In this document: in pieces, positions 31,350-64,000 of the stretch
How the letters are laid out: each line of letters begins with the position of its first letter
How positions within the stretch are numbered: position 1 is the first letter of the stretch
Assembly: GCA_013339765.2 (NCBI GenBank)
Contig: CM023449.1
Span: 34,361,702 to 34,425,701, forward strand
Direction: 5' to 3'
Length of the DNA: 64,000 bases
Source: Haemaphysalis longicornis
Lineage: Eukaryota > Arthropoda > Arachnida > Ixodida > Ixodidae
Notes under the pieces: generated by a model
The model's database searches: none
Told to the model about the DNA's origin: nothing
What the model saw: the letters and a program-made list of their open reading frames with translations, nothing else
Made by a program: the position numbers and the translations under genes

Positions 31350-31395
31350 AGTTTACTGACGTTTCAGGATGAGGACTTCCTTTCTTCAGAGTACA
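31350..31395 (-). ncRNA. Hammerhead ribozyme-like motif with complete core
   Basis: On the minus strand: TACT, CTGAAGA (31383-31389), stem II AGGA/TCCT, GAAA, then ACGT and C before AGTA. All core positions (CUGANGA, GAAA, UH) are present, stem I is TACT/AGTA, and stem III is a minimal AC/GT. Penelope-like elements are known to carry such short-stem-III hammerheads in their terminal repeats. Confidence 0.6.
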
Positions 31396-32249
31396 GAATA
31401 AGTTGGTTTCAGGGTTATATATATACTAGAGCACTGCACGGGCCCGGGCCGGGCTGCCCGAAGTCGATTATCGGCGGGCCCGGGCTGGGCCCTGGCTCAG
31501 TGCCGTGGACCCGGGTCGGGCTCGGGCTCGACGCCATGGGCCGGGGCCGGGCTCGGGCTTGAATGCATAGGCCCGGCGGATTTCTGACGTGAATTCTAGA
31601 AAAGAGCATAAAAATGAATATTCTGAGTTTACTTTTACGCGCTTTGTGATGTTAGTTGCACACATTGTCTTAAAAACACTGTTTTGCTCGGTCTGATAGT
31701 CACTATACTGTAATTTTAATGAGATTTCATGTACTGCACCAAGATTTCATATTTTGGTGTATAACATAACAAAGATACGGTTATAAGGAATGCCCTAGCG
31801 GGGTAGGAATTTATTTAGGCCCTGGAGCTGTGCACCTATGTTTATGTACGTGTGTTTTAGGTGTCGAACCATTCTAAATGCGGCTGCCGTGGCTGGAGAT
31901 CACACTCGCGATGTTAGAGAAGCGCCACCGCTAACGGCCACAGCAGGGAAAAATATTTCAACGCACAGCACATACTCATGGGGAGCAAGAAATTTCCGCA
32001 ATACCAACTTGTGACAGACAACCACGTGAAGTTTCCAAGAGTCTGGTCATCAAAGGTGATGGTGTCTCTCGTGTAAGAATACGAGCTATTATTACGCCGA
32101 TGTGGCGTGAAATGCAGACGGTGTAAGCTAAACCACGTGCAATTTTAAACCCTTATTTTTCGCGTTTCAATTCAGGACGTGCTTGTGCAGACTAGATGCT
32201 CAATCTGATTTCCCTCTACAAAGACACTGGACCAAATATAAATAAACGG

Positions 32250-33415
32250 GTCTAGGCCCACTCGTCCCAAGTCCACTCGTCATAGGCCTACTCGTGACAG
32301 GTAAACTTGTCAGGAATGCCAACTCGTCACAAAGCATTTCGTACGATGAATTCTCGTATCACCGGAATATTCGTCACACGGAAACACACATTCCGAGCTT
32401 GTTTCGGAACGTTAAAGCGATGTTTCCGCCTGCTATACATCGCCCATTTAAAAAAATGATGTAGGCGAGCGAGTGTGCTTTCAAAGTTTTTGACGTAGGA
32501 AGTTAGGTGAATGTGTCGTCATACCCAGTTAATTATACTAAAATGATAATTGCATTCAAATTCGTATTAAATATTAGCAGGCAGAAAAGTAACAGCTCAG
32601 TGGATCTGACGTTGTGCTGTTGAGCCCAAGGAAGCACGTTCGATTGCGGCGGCTGCTTTTCTGATGGAGGCGAAAAGCGAAAACGCACGTGTCTTCGAGA
32701 TTTAGGCGCACGCACATTAATGATCCCCAGGTGGTCAAAATGAATTCGGAGCCCTCCACTACGGTGCGCCTTATCGCCTGTGGAGCGTCGGCGCGTTAAA
32801 CACCCGCAATCAATCAAATCAACAAATAAACACTTTCAAACCTAATGCATTGCGTGGTGGTCTGTCCTTCAGTGTTTACATAGACAAAAATCCTGTAGCT
32901 TAGCTATTGTTCAAGCCTTGGGGGAGTTGGTGTAAGCTTCGCCAATCTTTTTTTATTCGCAGACTGAAAGTGGGAGTGCTGGTTTTATGCAGGGGAAGGT
33001 TATACGGGCTAAAATACGGAAGTACACCACCTCAACAGCCTGACGATCAGCACTTGAAGAAGTGCAGGTCGCGCTGACCTCTGCACCCCCCTCGTCCCCC
33101 CAAAGAAAAAAAAAACAGCTCTTTATGCACACCTGCTGGTCACACAGACCTCCACACGCCGTGCTAAACAGTCGTAACGAATTTACTTTTCGTAGAAACC
33201 AGCCTCAGACATGCTTTCAACGCCAATTTCCTGTCAGGGCGTCTAAGCTTTTGTTCACGCGTCCGCCTTGTAACGAAATCCCTGCGACGAAAAGGCGCCT
33301 TGCATGAGAGTTCCTGTCTCGAGATGGCACGGTACCAAAAGGCCGGTGTGTCTAGTTGGCCTAGGACGAGTTTTCCGGTGACGAGTGGGCTTGTGACGAC
33401 TGGGCTCGTTCCCAT
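32250..33415. repeat. Nested inverted arrays of ACTCGTC words
   Basis: At 32255-32335 the word ACTCGTC (and variants) recurs about every 16-18 bases. At 33340-33412 the inverse, GACGAGT, recurs in the same way, preceded by GGCCTAGG, the inverse of CCTAGGCC-like sequence on the left. They may be the ends of another foldback element. Confidence 0.45.
32590..32822 (+). mobile_element. SINE copy, Ruka-like
   Basis: Carries a diverged A/B-box head, GATGGAGGCGAAAAGC, GATCCCCAGGTGGTCAAAAT, GGAGCCCTCCACTAC and a CAATCAAATC tail, all shared with 52450-52687. It sits inside the 2.2 kb inverted-repeat element. Confidence 0.75.
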
Positions 33416-34614
33416 TAATAAACACATTTTCTTCAGCGTCTAAGACCGGGCCTGGTGACACACACGCGGGCCCTCCCTAGGCTCAAAAATAAATGACCGG
33501 GCCTGGGCTTGAGACGACGGGCCCGGGCCGGGCCCGGGCTAGGCTCACTTATGAATGCCCGGTCCCGGGCCGGTCCCGGGCTCGGTGTTACGGGCCCGGG
33601 TCGGGCTCGGGCTTCACAGAGCGGGCTGGGGCCGGGCTCGGGCCTTAAAATCAGGCCCGTGCAGTGCTCTAATATATACAGAAAATGTAGCCAGGGCGAG
33701 GGCAAGGGAAGGGAGAGTTTGTACAATGGGATCATGGTTGGTGGGCAGCAAAAGAATGAACGAACTGGAAGAGGGAGGGGAAAAAATAAATACAAATAAA
33801 AAATATAAAAAGGATAACAGGAACCCACATCACGCAGTACGGACATGAGAAAAAAGAGCCAGACAAGAAAAGAAACAACCAGAAAAAAATTAACAAGGTA
33901 ATTCGCCCCTCCCCCGCGGCAACAGGGCTGAAAGAGGGGTCAAAACAAGATATGCCCATGCACGTTTTGACATCGGCAAAAAAATCAGTCACGCGGAACG
34001 AAGAAGGTCCAAGAAGATATGCCAATGCACACAAAGGGCGAACATCTGCGCATACACACCCGTTCTAAGAATCAGGGTCAGGTGATTGAAACATGAGACA
34101 CTTGGCTTCTGTTGGTGGGAGGCAAGGGTCGCGCCATAAAGCAGTAGGACAGGCAGTTTCGACAGGAAATGGGTGTACATTGGTATACAAGGAGCAGAAA
34201 AAAAAAAGACACGGCCAAACAAGTCATGAAAAGAAAGAAAACAGAAGGCAGGTGCACCGGTATGACGCGGCACCGAGCGGTATGCATCTGGCCGGCGCAT
34301 GGTACCAGTTCAGGGAACGCCGAGGCGGTCAGCGACGAATATTAGAAAACAGCTATACAAAAAAGAAACGGGAGAGGAAAGCAATCACACACGCTCGCGT
34401 GCACAAATTTATTACAAGGTAAGAGTGTCAAAGCTAACAATGGTACCGCAGCCTTCTACCCAAAACATACTGTCCAGACTTGCTTGTCAAATTTGGTTTC
34501 GTGAAGCCATTGTGCTAAAGAACGCGGTGCTAGCACCAAACTATAACCATCTACCGGGGGTCAGCCAAATGATGGGAGAATATTGTCGGGGGAAAGAAAT
34601 GAACAGGCATAACA

Positions 34615-35030
34615 CTAGCCTGAGAAATGCAGCCGAAACTTTAATCGGAGGAAAGGCCACGTCAATTTCCCATAACTTTCATTGATGCCAAACGACGCTG
34701 ACTTAAACTTATGGATGAGGTAGGACTCACGAACCTCGCGATCGTGATGCGTTTTAAAACTAGATTCCCAAATTGTGGCCATCAGTTGTTCAAAAGAATG
34801 AGCAGGAGTGTTAACATGCTTTGATAGAGGCAAAGACGGACAGGTTTTTGCATGAGAGCGGTGATTGTTAAACATCCAACGAAAGGGTGTTTCAGTCTGG
34901 CCGATGTATTGTTTGCCGCAGAAGGTGCATTCCAGCAGGTATACGACGTTGGCAGAATCACAGTTAAAGTTCCCTGTTACACTAACATAATAGTTTGAAG
35001 CTGTGCTGGCGGCGCGCTGTGTGTGGTGGT
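34615..35030 (-). pseudogene. GIY-YIG endonuclease domain of a Penelope-like element
   Basis: A minus-strand frame reads NVVYLLECTFCGKQYIGQTE, then FRWMFNNHRSHAKTCPSLPL, and finally REVRESYLIHKFKSASFGIN. VVYLLEC with C-x-x-QYIGQT, the FNNHR block and the late ESYLIHKF with the catalytic Glu are diagnostic of the C-terminal endonuclease of Penelope-like elements. No reverse transcriptase precedes it. Confidence 0.85.
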
Positions 35031-35105
35031 CATTTGTAAACATATATATATATTTGTGTAGCGAATCAGAATAGGAAATGAGGGGCTCGTAGAAAATAAC
35101 AAAGC

Positions 35106-35342
35106 AATAAGAGTTGGCAGTCAAGAAAACCTCGGAAAGCAAAGGGGAGGTTGAGGTAGATAATTGAAACAGATAAAGAATTTGGAAAGAAAGAAAGCAG
35201 AGGTCGTGAGTTCGGATCCCACCTGGGCAGGCATTTTTTTCTCCGCTTTTCTTTCTTCTTTCCAAATTCTTTATCTGTTTCAATGATCTACCACAACCTC
35301 CCCTTTGCTTTCCGAGGTTTTCTTGACTGCCAACTCTTATTT
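35106..35342. repeat. Foldback element with a tRNA-3'-half-like spacer
   Basis: Arms of about 98-102 bases (35106-35203 and 35241-35342) are inverted copies. The 37-base spacer contains GTGAGTTCGGATCCCAC, a T-arm with a standard TTCGGAT loop and four of five stem pairs, followed by acceptor-like sequence. A related half copy is at 30640-30797. Confidence 0.7.
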
Positions 35343-35396
35343 CTGTGTTATATATATATATAGTAAAAAATGGGTATAGCTTCTAACAAAACTGTT

Positions 35397-35436
35397 TATT
35401 GGTCGACGTTTCGATCGGATGCCGATCTTTCTCAAG

Positions 35437-35440
<4 letters not shown>
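35397..35440 (-). ncRNA. Hammerhead-like motif beside (TA)n
   Basis: On the minus strand: TTGAGAA (two changes from CUGANGA), stem II GATCGG-cat-CCGATC (perfect, 6 bp), GAAAC, GTC. Upstream TTGTC can nearly pair with GACCAA after the cleavage triplet. Confidence 0.4.

Positions 35441-35531
<91 letters not shown>
35441..35531. repeat. (TA)n microsatellite, about 90 bases
   Basis: Pure alternating TA. The long frames through it are artefacts. Confidence 0.92.
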
Positions 35532-35533
<2 letters not shown>

Positions 35534-35790
35534 AATGACGGTTCAGGAAGAGGCCTTCCTGAAACATATAGGTCAGAGTACAGGGTAAGCATATTTAAGT
35601 GTTATATAAAATAAATATATACATTAAGTGTTATATACATATACATATATACACATATATACATTTAAGTGCTATATAAAATATATATGTCCATGCCCAC
35701 ATATGGCGCACATCTGGCCATACACACCCGTGCGCCATACACAGATGTGCGCAATATGCGTGCATGAACATATCTTCTTTTGACCGCCCG
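35532..35790 (-). mobile_element. Penelope-like 3' end fragment
   Basis: Contains a stem AGGAAG/CTTCCT with GAAC and CGTC on the minus strand, a decayed hammerhead-like block (35536-35583). It shares GGTCAGAGTACAG with the copy at 31390, and a block near 35690-35740 (CACATCTGxxCATACACACCCG) with 34040-34068. Confidence 0.5.
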
Positions 35791-36190
35791 GGCTATCTCC
35801 ACTAACGCGAAACCTGTGGAGGGGCGAAGCAAGCAGAGTAAAAGTGTATTCTTGGCGCCTTGGTGTTTTTGCCCACGGAGATGACACCATTGGGGATACA
35901 GGTAGCTTTGCTACAAAAGTCTGTTGTGTTTGAAGCAGGAAGCGTTCTAGCGCGAGGCGCAAACGAGTGTCCCAGTATTTTCTTAGTACGCGTCACGATT
36001 CGTTGCAGTGCGAGGCGTAATCGAGTGTCATTGTGGTTTTTTTAGTACCCGTTACGAAGCGTTCCAGCGCGAGGCGTACACGAGCTGCCCGGTGTTTTAG
36101 TACCGTGACTACATGAGACGGCGCCTACGATGAAGACATGAGACGCCAACTGCCCAAGCACCTAAAGGGCTTGGCCCCTAAAAATCACGC
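35790..36190 (+). repeat. Third copy of the repeat found in the gene B duplication, with a 58-bp triple repeat
   Basis: From CACTAACGCGAAACCTGTGG onward it matches 43107-43980 and 47830-48240 in order (GTGTATTCTTGGC, CGTTCTAGCGCGAGGCG, GTTTTAGTACCGTGACTACA, GACGCCAAC). Inside, a unit of about 58 bases beginning GCGTTCTAGCGCGAGGCG is present three times at 35938-36110. Confidence 0.7.
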
Positions 36191-37866
36191 CCCATATCGG
36201 CGGCAGCTTCGACCTACTGCTTTCTAGAGGACTAACTCAAGTGAAATGTTAGGCCCTTTGTCTAACTTTAAACGAGGATCCCGAGTGACAAAAGCTGTAC
36301 TGTCTTTCCTGCGAAGCGCAGGACTGAATCAGATTCTCTCAACAGTACTCTCTTAATGAGCGCATCACAGTCATCGTCATCATCATCATCACTTCATCGA
36401 TTTCTGTTTTATATAGGTACACCCTGAGGCACGGCACAGTTCATAATGCGGCAGGCAGGCCAGTTGAGACTCGCGCTAACGTACGCACCTCTCTCTTTTG
36501 AGATCATCCGTCTTTTTTGTTACGCACGGCGCAGTGTGAGCACTTTGTGTAGCGGACGCTACAAGCTTCAATTTTAGCGAAGTCGCGCGCTTGACTTGGC
36601 GACGAAAGTCAAGATTAAGAACTAAATCGAGAAGGGAGATGCGTTGTGAGCTAATAAGGAAGCTGTTTTGTTGTTGTTATTGCTGTTGTTGTTGTAGTTG
36701 TAGTTGTTGTAGCTATTTGAAGTGGTAATTCGAAGTGTTTAGCCGTTCACGCGTGCACTTCGTATTAACAGGCGCTGACTGTTCCTCCACCCGCTATGAA
36801 TTGTTTTTAGTGGCGCGAGTCCATTATTCGCCCACAAACTTTCTTATTTCATTACCTTCATCGAGTTGGATCGTCTTCCCCAACTCTTAGTCTCGTCTCT
36901 CGGCATGCCAGCTTCACAACGTGCGTGCCCGCAGGAGTGTGTCCCATTAACGGCGTACCTGCTTGGCAGCAAGCCCGGGCCCGGGGATTTCAAGCTAGTG
37001 GCGTACAAGGGATTTCACTCCACAGGGTTGTGGGGGAGTCGCAAAATCTACTCACCCAACTTTTTAAAGGACTCTCAAGCATTGGTCGGTTTCCTACTAC
37101 ATCTACCTTGAAGAGCCACGCAGCCTCGCCGGCTTCTTGGCAAAAAGCCTGTCCCCCACAATGTGCTACCGGTAGCGTCGTCGGAAACACGTAACGCAAA
37201 TACGTGCTCAAGCGTATACGGGCTAGCGACAAAGCTGACTGGCGAAAAGGAAACTGTAGACTGTACGCCGAATGGAGATGCTAAATCAGCGGAATCACCT
37301 GCGGCGGAGCAAGTGGATGTTTCCGGCGCCGTCATCGACAAACACATATACCTGTCAAGCGTTCGGGCTGCAATTCAGCAACACCGCAAAAAGAAAGGAA
37401 GAAAAACGGTGACGATTGTGAGTCGAATGGAGACGCTAAATCAGCAAATCCCGTACAGCCGAGAAAGTCGCCGTATACTCGTGCATTGGCACAAGCCAGA
37501 TAGCATATACACGCATCTGAGCGTAATAATGTCCTCGAAATCGGAGCTCAGGCATCGCTTCATGTTTCCTACCCTGCTGTTACACAGAAAACACCTTCGC
37601 ACTGGTGAGGCTTGCTATATGGGCACGCTTGGCAGCAAATTCTTTCCCCCTTTCCAAGTGGCTAACGATGCAGCCCAAATGGCTCTCGATCACGCCTTCG
37701 CCTCCTCCTCCTTCCCCACCAAAACTGGTTTTTCACGGCGTCAGCTCCGGTCGTTTGAAGACAACCGCGCCGGGCAAAAGCAACAATACCGGAAAACTTG
37801 TGTGCGGCGGCGGCCATTTGGATGAGCTCGTCATTTCGGAAGAGTAAGCGGCTACCGTGCGGCAGA
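36191..37866. other. Upstream region of gene B, unrecognised
   Basis: Contains TTG-repeat sequence at 36665-36713. A 220-codon frame at 37163-37825 stops 42 bases before the gene B ATG. It shows no known domain, and a stretch GTCGAATGGAGACGCTAAATC resembles one 160 bases earlier, so it is more likely repeat-derived or leader sequence than a gene. Confidence 0.35.
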
Positions 37867-63709
<25,843 letters not shown>

Positions 63710-64000
63710 GTAAGTCTCTTTATGGATCAAGCTTTTTGATATTTAGTAAGTTGAATTAGGCGAAAAGACACGATTTTGTTAAATCGACAAAACACAACGT
63801 TCCTAAAGTTCTCTTTTACGGCAAGGAAATATACGCAAGTTATGCCTGAAAGCTAAAATTACGGTTACAGCTTTACGATCTTCGTCGACTAATTATGCAG
63901 AAGTCCCAAAGGGCACTATCCGACATCCACCTACAAAGCAGCTATGCGACTACAGAGGGAAAGTGAAGCTTTTACAGAAAACTTCACGGACCTAAGTCTC
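63710..64000. other. Intron after gene B exon 9, to the window end
   Basis: An acceptor-like TATGCAG near 63900 opens a phase-0 frame, but it meets TGA at 63964 and does not resemble M13, so it is not called. Confidence 0.4.

Larger units (their letters stand above)
31429..33669. mobile_element. Terminal-inverted-repeat element with GC-rich subterminal repeats, TA target site
   Basis: Perfect 16-base ends GAGCACTGCACGGGCC, inverted at 33654-33669, each flanked by TA. Next to each end, about 130 bases (left, to 31570) and 205 bases (right, from 33460) are packed with CGGGCCCGGGC-type words. The 2.2 kb interior has no transposase, so it is non-autonomous. It contains a SINE and a nested inverted repeat. 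Confidence 0.75.
31260..35040 (-). mobile_element. Penelope-like element, 3' part, split by a 2.2 kb insertion
   Basis: On the minus strand: the GIY-YIG endonuclease (35030-34615), a long 3' region (34600-33672), then, beyond the insertion 31429-33669, a terminal-repeat-like segment with a complete hammerhead core (31361-31389). The reverse transcriptase is absent, so the copy is 5'-truncated. A related 3' fragment lies at 35540-35790. Continuity across the insertion is inferred from the TA target site and order. Confidence 0.6.

Noticed and set aside
29310..35614. ORFs rich in Ile-Tyr
   Set aside because: They are translations of (TA)n microsatellites.
37163..37825. 220-codon ORF just upstream of gene B
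   Set aside because: No domain, no splice context, partial internal repetition. Kept only as a note in the upstream region.
63896..63964. Possible next exon of gene B
   Set aside because: The acceptor-like site opens a phase-0 frame, but it hits TGA and has no M13 resemblance.

Overview
The window looks like nuclear DNA of an arthropod with a large, repeat-rich genome. A hard tick (Ixodidae) is the best fit. The evidence is a tandem pair of intron-rich M13 (neprilysin-type) metallopeptidase genes, a gene family known to be expanded in ticks, together with several copies of a tRNA-derived SINE resembling the tick SINE Ruka, Penelope-like elements, I-like, RTE-like, BEL/Pao-like and Ty3/Gypsy-like retroelements, and short inverted-repeat elements. 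Nothing bacterial is present. The species assignment is inference from memory of tick repeats, not a search result.

Only two host genes can be supported, both on the + strand and both cut by the window edges. Gene A (1123-28346) is the 3' part of an M13 peptidase: eight exons give 217 residues, from the NA(F/Y)Y substrate-binding motif through the HEITH zinc site and the GENIAD glutamate motif to a C-terminal CVLW and stop. Gene B starts at 37867 with a signal peptide, about 9.5 kb downstream, and runs off the right edge. Its nine exons (428 residues, phases all matching) cover the N-terminal half of an M13 peptidase; its catalytic half lies beyond base 64000. Gene B exon 2 exists twice (45316-45510 and 51534-51728) inside a segmental duplication, the most interesting gene-level observation here.

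Layout. 1-8.2 kb: gene A exons, a minisatellite, a minus-strand Penelope-like reverse transcriptase remnant, and an inverted-repeat element. 8.2-25.8 kb: one 17.6 kb intron of gene A packed with a nearly complete I-like retrotransposon, a decayed Gypsy integrase, a 15-bp minisatellite, a BEL/Pao-like non-autonomous element, a tRNA-derived SINE, a Helitron/Pif1-like helicase fragment and a non-LTR 3' end. 25.8-28.4 kb: last exons of gene A and a poly(A) signal. 28.4-37.8 kb: intergenic region dominated by Penelope-like remnants beside (TA)n arrays, with hammerhead-ribozyme-like motifs, two long inverted repeats, and a 2.2 kb terminal-inverted-repeat element that carries a SINE and apparently split a Penelope copy. 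37.9-52.9 kb: gene B exon 1, intron 1 with both copies of the segmental duplication (each carrying a different retrotransposon insertion), and exon 2 in two copies. 52.9-64 kb: gene B exons 3-9, with SINEs, microsatellites, a local satellite and two inverted-repeat elements in the introns.

Most open reading frames outside the M13 exons and the retroelement proteins are chance ORFs, often through microsatellites, and are left out. All exon borders were read by eye from GT/AG sites, phase and family motifs. No transcript evidence was available.
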